Below are positions 12,080 through 22,364 of a DNA stretch of 64,000 nucleotides, one piece after another (positions within the stretch are counted from its first letter, which is position 1; each line of letters starts with the position of its first letter). The stretch covers positions 5,270,001-5,334,000 of the forward strand of contig JARKIP010000011.1 of assembly GCA_029990175.1 (NCBI GenBank), given 5' to 3'. The position numbers and the translations under genes were made by a program. This DNA comes from Petunia secreta. Taxonomy: Eukaryota > Streptophyta > Magnoliopsida > Solanales > Solanaceae. The notes under the pieces were generated by a model. That model saw only the letters and a program-made list of their open reading frames with translations, ran no database searches and was not told where the DNA came from.

Positions 12080-13909
12080 GTTCCTTTGACTCTTGCACTT
12101 TATTTTATCGCACTGAGGACATTGCTTAGTATTAACTGTGGGGTGGGGGACTTCCCAAGTTTTTGAGATTATGGATGATTGTACCATTAGGAATTTAATT
12201 TTAGCAATTTTTATTTTTGTCACTTGACTTTATTTTTATTTATTTCTTGCTTTAATATAAAAAATGAAAAAAAATTAGAAAACTAATGAAAAATTCCAAA
12301 AAGATTTTCCTTTTAGTTTTAGTTAGTGGTACATGTCATCCGCCCCGTGGTTTTTTTTATGGCCTCGGTTCTTTTCCATAGGTAGACCTTTGAACCGGGT
12401 AACTTTTATTTTAGGAGTAGTATAATATTAGTTAGTAGAGTCTTTTTAGAAAAATGGTAGAATGCTAGGTGCCCTTGGTTTGTTTGATATCGGTGAATTT
12501 AGACTTGAGCATATGCTATTTGTGAATCCCTTTTGGTCTTAAAATTGGGATGCATGCCTAGAAAAATTTGAATGACCTTCTTGAGACGCTTAGGTTCAAC
12601 TACTTGACTCTTTTGTGAACCATTGTGCCTTAGTGCTTAAATTTCAAGAGTTGCACCAAATTTCAAGAGTTGCACCTTATTTGCTTAAACCGGGAGTTGG
12701 AATGAAACCGTCTTGAGTGAACTTTGTGCTAAGTGTGATGTGAGGTATTCTTTCTTATGTTCCGTGCGTATATATTGATGTCTAGAACTTGCTCCGTGTG
12801 TGTTCAAAGCGAAATCCTAGGTTTGCTCTAGTCGGGAGATGATACAGGCGTTTCTTTGATAAGCCTTTTTAGCCTTGATTAGCCTACCCTTTATTATTAT
12901 CCTTATTAAAACCTTTTGAGCCTATTGACCTTTTTGTTGGCACCCACTTTTAAAGCCTTATCCCTTTTGTTCGTAATTTCCTTCTTTTTGAACCTTATTC
13001 CTTTGAGCATTTTAATTCAAATACCCGATGTTTATGGAGTTGTGGTTGGAGAAACTGGATGGTTTTTGAGTGGAACCAATGAAAGAAAAATATGATGCAA
13101 TTTGAAAAAATCATTGGCGAGGTTGAGAAAAAATATTGAAAAGAAAAAAAATGAATGAAAAAAAAGAGAAAAATAAAGAAAACAAAAGAAAGAAAAAAAT
13201 CTCAATCCTTTCTAGTGTTATGCAAAAAGTAAAGTTGCAAATTGCTTAAAATTGAGAGGGAAAGTCTTGTGTATGTTTGGGCGGTTGCTTGGTTGGTTTT
13301 GAGAAGAATGATGAAAATAAAAAGTGGAAGTGATGTATTAAAATGCTTTGGGAGGTAGTCATTATTTTATCCATATTTATCCTACCCGTCCTTTAGCCTA
13401 CATTACAACTCTTAAAGTCATAGTTAACCCCGATTTGAGTGAGCTTACATTAGTGGAGTCCTACACTAGGGGCAAGCCTATGGTACGTTGTGTGTGGCAC
13501 GTGAACTTCTTTTTGAGAGCGAGTGAATTCTTCCTATATTATATCCCTAATTTATTCTTGAAATATATTCGTAGTGTGATATTTGGGACGCTCTCTTAAT
13601 TTTTGGTGAGGGCACATGGTTTGCGCGAGATAGATGAAGTTATTGACTTCGTGGTTGAGTGAATAGGTGTGATTTTGTGAAAGCTTGGTTCAATTAAGTC
13701 GGTTTTTGAGATTGAGATATCTTGAGTTGGTTGTTCTAGTGTTTTAAATTTTGGTGAAATTTTGGCATGTTGTTGGTCACATGGTATGTATTTATACTCT
13801 TGTTTAATGGTCGGTATCAACCATAACCATAGGTAGACCTGTTCTGTCAAGCGTTGGTGTTTAGTTGGGGAGCTAGTTTTGGTGATTGCTCGAGGGCTAG
13901 CAAAGGTCT
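12080..13909 (+). other. Long 3' noncoding tract of Athila-1
   Basis: It matches the Athila-2 tract at 24784-26619. Strongly conserved blocks lie at about 12225-12410, 12780-12845 and 13370-13500. A polypurine-tract-like ACTGTGGGGTGGGGGA lies at 12135-12150, and a 19-bp direct repeat (ATTTCAAGAGTTGCACC) lies near 12640-12677. No gene is seen. Confidence 0.7.
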
Positions 13910-13922
13910 AAGTGTAGGGTGG
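13910..13922 (+). other. Polypurine tract of Athila-1
   Basis: AAGTGTAGGGTGG abuts the 3' LTR start. It is the plus-strand primer site by position; Athila-2 has AAGTGTGGGGTGG. Confidence 0.75.
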
Positions 13923-14569
13923 TGATGTTTGGCAATATTTACCTATTTTACCTTAATATATCCTCGCATTTTGATACGTTATTCTCCCGTTGCACGGAAT
14001 AATTGTGATTCTTGCGCTCACATATTGTGTTTGTGATTTTAGAAATGGTTTGGATGAATACGAGTGCAAACGGAGCGAAGATGGATATTATCGAGCAAAG
14101 AGTTGATGGACTTAGCAAAATATGGGACAGGGTATTAGAAGGCAAGGCTATGGTGCAAGCTGTAGATCTGTCACAACTTCAGACTTTGGAATGCTATGAG
14201 CCATGCGACGCCTTCAGTACAGCGCGCGGCATCTAGATGCTATGAGCCATGCGACGCTTGCCCTATAGCTTGAAGTTCAGCGACTTCAACTTTTCCAACT
14301 TAGTTTAGGCTTTGGTTTAACTTATGGTAGGACTTTGTAAACACTATAAAACATTATTATTTCGTTATTTTGAGGGGGAGGTCAGATTTTGGAGCAAGTT
14401 GTGAGTTCTTAACACATTGAACCAAGGGTTTAATTCCTTTACTTAATCTATTACAATCTTTCATATTTCTTCCATAAATTCTTGTATTGTTATTATAAAT
14501 ATGTGTGGCTAAACGTATCACTTTATTACTTGTCGACCACGTTACTTGCGTGTGCGTTTGGGAGCAACA
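13923..14569 (+). repeat. 3' LTR of Athila-1, internally deleted
   Basis: Only 647 bp remain versus 1286 in the 5' LTR. The missing middle is bounded by TATC in the 5' LTR at both ends, and a single TATC remains at 14516-14519. A TATA box (TATAAAAC) is kept at 14345-14352. Confidence 0.9.
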
Positions 14570-14574
14570 ATACT

Positions 14575-15429
14575 GAGAAACTTTGTTTGGAGCTGGATCA
14601 TTCGCATAACCCCGAGGACGAGCAAAGAAAGAGACTGGGATGCCCGTCCCTAGAAGGTGAGGGGGATGTTAGAAGATTTAAGCCGAAGGTTCAAAATCAA
14701 GCAGGCGCTGGGTGGCAGAATGATTCCCGATCATCCGGATCCTAGCAGAAGCGGACTGAACCTTGAAATTTTAGAAACTTTGGTCTTCGTGTAATGTTGT
14801 GGACCTAGTTTCGCCAATCACTTTGGTAAACTGGGCCACAGGGTCTGATGGCCACCTAACGCGAAATGGTCTACAGGAAGAAACACAACGCCCTATTGCA
14901 ATTTTCATCGCAGTGGGGCCTATGTAATGATCGATTGCAAAACCTTGATGATCGAGATTGAGCACTTACTAAAGGAAGGAAATCTAAAAGAGCTGCTGGA
15001 AGAAGGGCCCCGCCATTTTAAAGGTTTGGAGTCTGAGAACCTGAAGGGCATCAACGCAATCTTCATGGAAAAACAGCTGGAAAGGGCCCGGGGGACTACA
15101 ATGACCGGGATAACATTCGGGTCCATTCAATTCAACTTGGAGGAGCAAGCAAACCAACAATGTGACCTCGTTGTACCTATGGAAGTATCTAGCGTACATA
15201 TACAGCGGGCTCCTATCGATCTAGGGAGTAGTGCTAATATTATCCGGGGGGAGGTGTTGCACAAATTCGGCCATCGTCCTCGAATATCCTCAAGTACTCG
15301 AAACATAATGGGTTTCAACGGATTCTAGGAAGCATCCACTGGAGAACTAGCTCTACCGGTTCACATACCGAGCATGGCGAGCACAACCACTTTCCACGTG
15401 ATGAATTACAATCTCCCAAACGATGTAAC
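14575..15429 (+). pseudogene. Tat-P1 late gag and protease, first half
   Basis: The sequence resumes the gag broken at 3473 and then shows a CNFHRSG-like cysteine/histidine segment near 14900. A 133-codon frame (14927-15328) contains the aspartic protease (IDLGSSANII near 15215, matching the DTGSS type of Tat elements). A TAG at 15326 and further decay follow. The frame stops at the Athila-2 insertion and continues at 27990 with the LGWPWIHDI motif. Confidence 0.75.
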
Positions 15430-16781
15430 TGATGTTCGGCATTTTATGCCTACTTTTCCTTAATAATTCCGCACATTTAAGCTTGTTTTGCACTTGTTTG
15501 GTGGCTTGTGAATATGGTTTTACGCTGATGTTGTGTTGTTCGTGTGTAGGTCGTTACGCGATACATTTGGAGCGTTTCGAAGCTTGATTGAGCATGAATT
15601 GATTGGATGATGATTGAAGATTGGATCGAGCACACAAAGGCACGACACAAGCCGAGTTTTGGAGCAAAAAGAGCAAATTTTGGCCTGGCGCTGCAGCCTC
15701 CGCGCCGCGCCAGCCATAGCGCGAGGAGGTCTGCGCGTTGCCAGGCGCGTCGCAGGCCAAAGGCACGAAGCCTGGAGGCGTGTTCTGGTTGGTTGCACGC
15801 TTTTCGGGGCGCGGGGCGCCCGTTATAGTGCCCCTTATGCGCGATTTTACTTCCTATTCCTTCTAGTTTTGGGTTTAACTTATTTACAAGGGTTTGGAAA
15901 CAATATAAATAGTTTATTACTTAGTTTTTGTAAAGAGTTCTTGACTTTGGAGCAATATTGAGAGCTACACACTTCATTGAACAAGGGTTATTCCCAATTC
16001 ATTCATCTATTACATCATTTATTTCATTATTACACCGAATCTTTGCCTTGTGATTATGAATATGTGTGGCTAATTTCCTAACGTTCTGGGGTTAGAATTT
16101 ACATGAAAGTTGATTGTTGAAGATTGATTTCCATTGATTGAATCCCATAACGGGTTACTTATTCTTCCTTGATTTAACTTGTATAATTGTTAGAGCTCGA
16201 TAGTTATACATCATCCATGGTTTTTGGGTTGAACTTGAAAGAGAGAACCTAATTACGTAATAAGGAAGAATAGAACTAGTTTGTGAACCCGGGCATCGGG
16301 GAATCAATTCGCGGGTAGGATAGACATATACTTGCTTGCCTAGTTTAACTAATTACAGGATCGTTAATGCGTGCATGTGATTTAACCCGTAGACATACAG
16401 GGATTAAAGTAGCTTGCATAGATTGTGAAGAACTGAAAGGTTTCATAATTACAATTAACCTGTCAGTTAGTAACCCGGGATTTAAGAAGTGAAATCAATT
16501 GAATGCATCAACTGGATTGTTCGTAATTCTAACCCTGGATCGCTCCCTTGATATTGTTAACAACCAAAGTTTTGCCCCATTGCTTGATTACATTCCAGCA
16601 CTTTAATTACTGCAATTTAGTATAAAAACTCTTACAATCATTGGAAAAAGACCCCTGGATAGTTTGTTCAGGAATTGTTTATTAAGCACTAGTCTGCATA
16701 GTCCTCGTGGGAACGATACTCGACTTTGTCACTTTATTACTTGGCGACCGCGTATACTTGCGTGTGCGTTTGGGAGCAACA
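15430..16781 (+). repeat. 5' LTR of Athila-2
   Basis: It begins TGATGTTCGGC and ends AGCAACA. A TATAAATA box lies at 15904-15911. A very CpG-rich segment at about 15685-15845 contains interleaved GCGCC inverted repeats and precedes the TATA box. The two ORFs of 73 and 115 codons here are shadows of this GC-rich segment. Confidence 0.95.
15904..15911 (+). promoter_or_regulatory. TATA box of Athila-2 LTR
   Basis: TATAAATA, with an identical copy at 27107-27114 in the 3' LTR. It should set the genomic transcript start a few tens of bases downstream. Confidence 0.65.
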
Positions 16782-16787
16782 AGTTTT

Positions 16788-16805
16788 TGGCGCCGTTGCC
16801 GGGGA
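16788..16805 (+). other. Primer-binding site of Athila-2 (tRNA-Asp)
   Basis: TGGCGCCGTTGCCGGGGA is a perfect complement to the 3' end of plant tRNA-Asp, as known for the Athila lineage. Confidence 0.85.
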
Positions 16806-16905
16806 CTAATTACGGACTAATTACTTTTGAACAATTACTTAATTGCTATTCAGGTTTAATTTTTTTTGTTGAGTTTCTTGTGCTGTTTCAGGCAATAGGT
16901 TTTGA

Positions 16906-19900
16906 ATGCAAAGGAACAAAAAGGACGAATCACTCGCACCTTTTGATCCCGAGCCTGAAAGAACCTTGAGGAAGACAAGGAAAGAAGCGAGAGATCGAGA
17001 AGCATTAGCAATCGTACTTGCATCTCTTCTTGTTGAAATGGATGAAGAACAAACAGTAGCAGTGCGAGATGTGGCTCTTCCTAGTCTGAAAGGAGTAGAG
17101 TCAAGTATTGTGAAGCCTGCTATTACTGGGAACTTTGAGATCAAGCCCGGCATGATTCAGTTGCTGCATGTGACGGGGCAATATAGTGGACTCCTGCATG
17201 AAGATCCGCAGCAACACTTGCAGAACTTTCTGGAGATCAGTGATACTTATACACCGACAGGTGTGCCTACTGATTATGTGCGAATGACGTTGTTCCCATT
17301 TTCATTGATTGGGACAGCAAGGAAGTGGTTAAAGGCTGAAAAGCCTGGGTCTATCACTACTTGGGAGGATTTAGCTAAGAAATTCTTGGCTAAGTTTTAT
17401 CCGTCGGCTAAGACGGCCAGGTTGAGGAGTGCAATTTTGTCCTTCAGGCAGTTTGAAGGCGAATCATTATATGCAGCCTGGGAGAGATTTAAAGCGTTAT
17501 TGAGAGATTGTCCTCACCACAATCAAACTAATGAGGTTATTGCACACACTTTTGTTGAGGGATTGAACCAACAGACTAAGATTGTGGTTGATGCTGCTGC
17601 TGGAGGCCAAGTGCTGGCCTTAAATTTTGAACAGATCTATGACTTACTTGATAAGTTTTCACAGAGCAATCCTGATTGGCAGGGTGATGGCAGAGCTAAT
17701 ATATTTAGTGAGGGGGCTAGCAGAGCGGCTACGCAGAAAGCTGCTGGGGTACTTCAACTAGATGGAATCACAGAGTTGCGAGCGAAGATGGATGCGCTTT
17801 CCAATCAAATCAGCAAGCTGGCTCTCCAAGCAAAGCCACAACCAGCTCCAGTGCAGCAAGTTCAGGCCTTTTGTGAGGTATGTGGTGAGGATCATAGCAT
17901 TGAGGTTTGTCCCTCTAATCCAGAATCAGTGTATTATGTGGGTAATCAGAACAGATCACAGGGCCAAAACCGAAATCAGTATGGTAATAACTATAACACG
18001 GGTTGGCGTAATCACCCAAATTTTTCTTGGAGAGATACCCGTGAGCAGTTTCAGGGTAATGAGAGAGCCCAATTTAATCAAAACAATGCACCACAGCAGG
18101 GATCACAGTCTCAGGCTCAGCCACAGCAGTCTAATACTATGGAGGATATGCTCAAGAAAATTCTTGCAGGGCAGCAAAAGCTCATTGATGAGTCAGCATC
18201 TCAGGCACAAACAATAAAAGATTTGAGCAATGCACAGAAAGATCTTGAAAGACAATTGGGGCAGCTTGCTGGAGCACAAAATAATAGACCTCGGGGTGCT
18301 TTACCGAGTGATACAGAGAAGAATCCTAGAGAATTTGTGCAAGCAGTGACTTTGAGGAATGGAAGAGCACTGGAGGAAGTTCCCCCAAAGCCAAAGAAGC
18401 CTGTTGGTGAGTTAGAGCCAAATGTTGATAGGGAGGTGGAAAAAGAAGCAGAAAAGGTAATCGAAAAGCAGCCCGAGTCTGCTATTGTGAGACCACCACC
18501 ACCTTTCCCGCAGAGACTTCAGAAGCAGAAAGTTGATGCAGCATGCAAGAAATTTTTGGAGATATTGAGTCAAATTCAGGTAAATATTCCTTTGGTGGAG
18601 CTTTTGCGGGATGTTCCCAAATATGCTAAATACATCAAGGATATTGTTGCTAACAAGAGAAGATTGACTGAGTTTGAGACAGTTGCACTTACTGAGGAGT
18701 GCAGTTCCAGAGTTAGAAGCAAGCTTCCGCAGAAATTGAAGGACCCGGGCAGTTTTACCATCCCTTTGAAAATTGGGGAACATGAGGTTGGTCGTGCTTT
18801 ATGTGATTTGGGTGCTAGTGTGAATTTGATGCCTTCTTCAGTTTTTAGGAAGCTAGGCCTGGGTGAGCCACGACCCACTACGGTGACCTTGCAGCTTGCT
18901 GATAGATCTTTGACATGCCCTGAGGGGATTATTGAGGATGTGCTTGTACAAGTGGGTCAGTTCATATTACCCGTTGACTTTATTATTCTTGATTATGAAG
19001 CTGACCCTGAGGTTCCTCTCATCTTGGGAAGAGAATTTTTGGCTACTGCTGATGCTGTTATTAGAGTCAGAGCTGGCAAGATGATCATGAAGGTAAATGG
19101 GGAAGAAGCTGTGTTTAATGTGTTCAGAGCTACCCAGCTTCCTTCTCATTATGAAGAGTTGTCCATGGTAAAGGTAATAGATGATGAGTTGACTGCTGAT
19201 GAGAGGTCATTCTTGGCTTCTAATGTTGATTCTTTGGAAAGGGCACTCTTATGTGATGATGATGATATCCTGAAGGATGAAGATACTGAAGAATTTGTGG
19301 AGGTTCTTAATATGCAGAGTAGATTCATCCCAGGGTGGAAGAAATTTGAGGAGCTTGATAGACCGTTGACCTTAGCTCCTGCTAAACCGTCTATTGAGAA
19401 AGCTCCTAATCTTGAGCTCAAACCTTTACCCGCACATTTACGTTATGCTTATTTGGGTGAAGGTAATACTTTGCCCGTGATCCTTTCTTCTTTGTTGTCT
19501 GATGTGCAGGTTGAGAAGGTGTTGCGGGTATTGCGAGAGCGCAAGAGAGCTATTGGCTGGACTATTGCTGATATTAGAGGGATTAGTCCTTCCTTCTGCA
19601 TGCATAAAATTCTCTTGGAAGAAGATCATAAACCATCCATAGAGCAGCAGAGGAGGCTAAATCCAATCATGAAAGAGGTGGTGAAGAAAGAAGTCATCAA
19701 GTGGCTGGATGCTGGTATTATTTTTCCTATCTCTGACAGCAAGTGGGTGAGTCCGGTGCAATGTGTTCCTAAGAAAGGGGGCATGACAGTGGTGAAGAAT
19801 GAAAACAATGAGATGATTCCTACAAGAACTGTTACAGGATGGCGAATTTGCATTGATTATAGGAAGCTGAACAAGGCCACCAGGAAAGATCACTTCCCAC

Positions 19901-22308
19901 TCCCTTTTATTGATCAGATGTTGGATAGACTAGCAGGCCATGAGTATTATTGTTTCTTGGATGGTTATTCGGGCTACAATCAAATTGTGATAGCCCCTGA
20001 AGACCAAGAGAAGACCACTTTTACTTGTCCATATGGCACCTATGCATTTAGGAGGATGCCATTTGGGTTGTGTAATGCCCCAGGGACTTTTCAGCGGTGC
20101 ATGATGGCTATTTTCACTGACATGGTGGAAAAATTTGTGGAGGTGTTTATGGATGACTTCTCAGTGGTTGGTGACTCTTTTGATGAATGCTTGAAGAACC
20201 TTGATGCTGTGCTGAGCCGTTGTGAAGAAACAAATCTGGTGCTGAATTGGGAAAAATGTCACTTTATGGTTCAAGAAGGCATAGTACTTGGGCACAAGGT
20301 GTCAAAGCAAGGGATTGAGGTTGACAAGGCGAAGATAGAGGCTATTGAGAAATTACCACCACCTATCTCTGTTAAGGGGGTGCGTAGTTTCTTGGGACAT
20401 GCAGGGTTCTATAGACGGTTCATAAAGGACTTCTCCAAAATTTCCACTCCCTTGTGCAAATTTTTGGAGAAGGATGTGAAATTTGTGTTTGATGATGCGT
20501 GTATTAAGGCGTTTGAAGAGTTGAAGAAAAGGTTGGTGACCGCACCAATCATCATTGCTCCGGACTGGTCTTTGCCGTTTGAATTGATGTGTGATGCGAG
20601 TGATAACGCTATTGGGGCTGTTCTAGGCCAAAGAATTGGAAGAATTTTTCACTCCATCTATTATGCAAGCAAGACACTTGATACAGCCCAGTCTAATTAT
20701 ACTACCACTGAGAAGGAGTTGCTAGCCGTGGTTTATGCTTTTGATAAATTCAGATCTTATTTGGTTGGCACTCGTGTTGTTGTCTACACTGATCATGCCG
20801 CAATCCGGTATTTGTTTGAAAAGAAGGACTCCAAGCCGAGACTTATTAGATGGGTTCTCCTATTGCAAGAGTTTGATGTTGAAATTCGAGATCGCAAGGG
20901 GACTGAGAATCAAGTAGTTGATCATTTGTCAAGGCTGGAGAATAGAGATCATGTAGATGAGGGGCCTGAGATTAAAGAGGTATTTCCTGATGAGCAACTT
21001 TTTGCTCTTGATGCAGCTGAGGTGCCATGGTATGCTGACATGGTGAATTTTCTTGTGAGTAATGTGTATCCCCCTGGGGCAACTGCCGAGCAGAAGCGTA
21101 AACTCCTTCATGAGAGCAGATTTTATGTGTGGGATGAGCCCTATTTGTACAAGATAGGTGTTGATCAACTAGCTAGGAGATGTGTTCCAAGGGAAGAAGT
21201 AGAGCCGATTCTACAGAGCTGCCATTCCTCTCCTTATGGTGGCCACCTTGGTGGAGATCGAACAGCTGCAAAGGTATTGCAATCTGGTTTCTTTTGGCCT
21301 ACTTTATTTAAAGATGCTCATGCATTAGTGAAGCAATGTGATCGTTGCCAAAGAACGGGTACCATTACTAGGCGTCACGAGATGCCTTTGAACAATATTT
21401 TAGAGATCGAGCTGTTTGATTGTTGGGGTATTGATTTTATGGGTCCATTCCCACCTTCTATGGGCAATAAATATATCCTTGTAGCAGTTGATTATGTATC
21501 TAAATGGGTGGAGGCCATTGCACTTCCTACAAATGATGCGAGTGTGGTGGTGAAGTTCGTGAAGAAGAATATTTTCACTCGTTTTGGGACACCGCGGGCT
21601 ATTATTAGTGATGAAGGTACGCATTTTTGTAACCGGTTGTTCAATAAATTATTGGCTAAGTATGGGGTTCGCCACAAGGTGGCTACTGCTTATCATCCCC
21701 AAACTAGTGGCCAAGTGGAAGTGTCTAACAGAGAGATCAAGCAAATCCTTGAGAAGACCGTGAATGCCTCGAGGAAGGATTGGGCTATGAAGTTAGATGA
21801 TGCTCTCTGGGCCTACCGAACTGCTTTCAAAACGCCTATTGGAACCTCTCCATATAGGCTTGTTTATGGGAAGGCTTGTCACTTGCCGGTTGAATTAGAG
21901 CATAAGGCGTATTGGGCTATTCAAAAGCTCAACTTTGATATGGCCTTAGCGGGTGAGAAGAGGATGCTCCAGTTGCATGAACTTGAAGAGTTCCGTTTCC
22001 ATGCGTATGAAAATGCGAAATTATATAAGGAACGGACAAAGAAGTGGCATGATAAGCACATTGAGCATCGCTCTTTTGAGCCCGGACAGCGTGTATTGTT
22101 GTTCAACTCGAGGTTGAAATTGTTTCCGGGCAAGTTAAAGTCGAGATGGTCGGGGCCTTTTGAAGTTGTTCGGGTTACCGCACATGGAGCGGTTGCATTG
22201 AGAGCCCCGGGTTCTGAAAGCACATTTTTGGTTAATGGTCAACGGGTGAAACACTATTGGGGAGGTACGGTGAATCACCGCACTTCAATCACTTTGAGGG
22301 ACCCTTGA
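16906..22308 (+). CDS. Athila-2 gag-pol polyprotein, intact
   Basis: One uninterrupted frame of 1800 residues encodes the particle and replication enzymes. Capsid motifs lie at about 95-260. A CX2CX3HX4C knuckle starts near 323. The aspartic protease core DLGAS is at about 634. Reverse transcriptase carries FMDD at about 1081-1084. RNase H has its acidic residues near 1228 (CDASD), 1270 and 1295. The integrase zinc region lies near 1438-1481, and the DDE core has GID near 1509, SDEGTHF near 1569 and GQVEVSN near 1605. The C-terminus has no chromodomain, as expected for Athila. Gag and pol are in one frame, so no frameshift is needed. The start sits 124 nt after the LTR; an upstream in-frame alternative was not seen. 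Confidence 0.95.
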   Translation: MQRNKKDESLAPFDPEPERTLRKTRKEARDREALAIVLASLLVEMDEEQTVAVRDVALPSLKGVESSIVKPAITGNFEIKPGMIQLLHVTGQYSGLLHEDPQQHLQNFLEISDTYTPTGVPTDYVRMTLFPFSLIGTARKWLKAEKPGSITTWEDLAKKFLAKFYPSAKTARLRSAILSFRQFEGESLYAAWERFKALLRDCPHHNQTNEVIAHTFVEGLNQQTKIVVDAAAGGQVLALNFEQIYDLLDKFSQSNPDWQGDGRANIFSEGASRAATQKAAGVLQLDGITELRAKMDALSNQISKLALQAKPQPAPVQQVQAFCEVCGEDHSIEVCPSNPESVYYVGNQNRSQGQNRNQYGNNYNTGWRNHPNFSWRDTREQFQGNERAQFNQNNAPQQGSQSQAQPQQSNTMEDMLKKILAGQQKLIDESASQAQTIKDLSNAQKDLERQLGQLAGAQNNRPRGALPSDTEKNPREFVQAVTLRNGRALEEVPPKPKKPVGELEPNVDREVEKEAEKVIEKQPESAIVRPPPPFPQRLQKQKVDAACKKFLEILSQIQVNIPLVELLRDVPKYAKYIKDIVANKRRLTEFETVALTEECSSRVRSKLPQKLKDPGSFTIPLKIGEHEVGRALCDLGASVNLMPSSVFRKLGLGEPRPTTVTLQLADRSLTCPEGIIEDVLVQVGQFILPVDFIILDYEADPEVPLILGREFLATADAVIRVRAGKMIMKVNGEEAVFNVFRATQLPSHYEELSMVKVIDDELTADERSFLASNVDSLERALLCDDDDILKDEDTEEFVEVLNMQSRFIPGWKKFEELDRPLTLAPAKPSIEKAPNLELKPLPAHLRYAYLGEGNTLPVILSSLLSDVQVEKVLRVLRERKRAIGWTIADIRGISPSFCMHKILLEEDHKPSIEQQRRLNPIMKEVVKKEVIKWLDAGIIFPISDSKWVSPVQCVPKKGGMTVVKNENNEMIPTRTVTGWRICIDYRKLNKATRKDHFPLPFIDQMLDRLAGHEYYCFLDGYSGYNQIVIAPEDQEKTTFTCPYGTYAFRRMPFGLCNAPGTFQRCMMAIFTDMVEKFVEVFMDDFSVVGDSFDECLKNLDAVLSRCEETNLVLNWEKCHFMVQEGIVLGHKVSKQGIEVDKAKIEAIEKLPPPISVKGVRSFLGHAGFYRRFIKDFSKISTPLCKFLEKDVKFVFDDACIKAFEELKKRLVTAPIIIAPDWSLPFELMCDASDNAIGAVLGQRIGRIFHSIYYASKTLDTAQSNYTTTEKELLAVVYAFDKFRSYLVGTRVVVYTDHAAIRYLFEKKDSKPRLIRWVLLLQEFDVEIRDRKGTENQVVDHLSRLENRDHVDEGPEIKEVFPDEQLFALDAAEVPWYADMVNFLVSNVYPPGATAEQKRKLLHESRFYVWDEPYLYKIGVDQLARRCVPREEVEPILQSCHSSPYGGHLGGDRTAAKVLQSGFFWPTLFKDAHALVKQCDRCQRTGTITRRHEMPLNNILEIELFDCWGIDFMGPFPPSMGNKYILVAVDYVSKWVEAIALPTNDASVVVKFVKKNIFTRFGTPRAIISDEGTHFCNRLFNKLLAKYGVRHKVATAYHPQTSGQVEVSNREIKQILEKTVNASRKDWAMKLDDALWAYRTAFKTPIGTSPYRLVYGKACHLPVELEHKAYWAIQKLNFDMALAGEKRMLQLHELEEFRFHAYENAKLYKERTKKWHDKHIEHRSFEPGQRVLLFNSRLKLFPGKLKSRWSGPFEVVRVTAHGAVALRAPGSESTFLVNGQRVKHYWGGTVNHRTSITLRDP

Positions 22309-22316
22309 TTTATACC

Positions 22317-22364
22317 CGTCGTGCCACGACGTTAAATAAGGCGCTTCTCGGGAGGCAACCCGAG
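22317..22364 (+). promoter_or_regulatory. Paired hairpin module after Athila-2 pol stop
   Basis: CGTCGTGCCACGACG at 22317-22331 is a near-perfect inverted repeat with a GCC loop. CTCGGG-AGGCAA-CCCGAG at 22347-22364 is a 6-bp stem with a 6-nt loop. The first starts 8 nt after the stop codon. The module also occurs in Athila-1 after its much shorter polyprotein. Function is unknown; it could act in translation end or RNA stability. Confidence 0.6.

Larger units (their letters stand above)
3474..14569 (+). mobile_element. Athila-1: older, RT-less Athila element
   Basis: The flanking duplication ATACT lies at 3469-3473 and 14570-14574. Both LTRs start TGATGTTTGGC and end GGGAGCAACA. The primer site (4766-4783) is complementary to tRNA-Asp as in Athila. 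The coding part holds gag and protease only. The polyprotein then meets a stop and runs straight into the paired hairpins and ORF3 leader that in Athila-2 follow the complete pol, so RT, RNase H and integrase are missing. ORF3 is also deleted to 28 codons. The 3' LTR has an internal deletion. LTR divergence is about 10-12% over the first 180 bases by eye. A solo Ogre LTR is inserted at 7085-10335. Confidence 0.9.

Noticed and set aside
15607..15961. Arg/Ala-rich ORFs of 73-115 codons in the Athila-2 LTR
   Set aside because: They are shadows of the CpG-rich LTR segment; the same frames repeat in the 3' LTR and have no domain.
18412..18878. Minus-strand ORFs of 100-123 codons under gag-pol
   Set aside because: They are antisense shadows of the intact 1800-residue frame, with no independent support.
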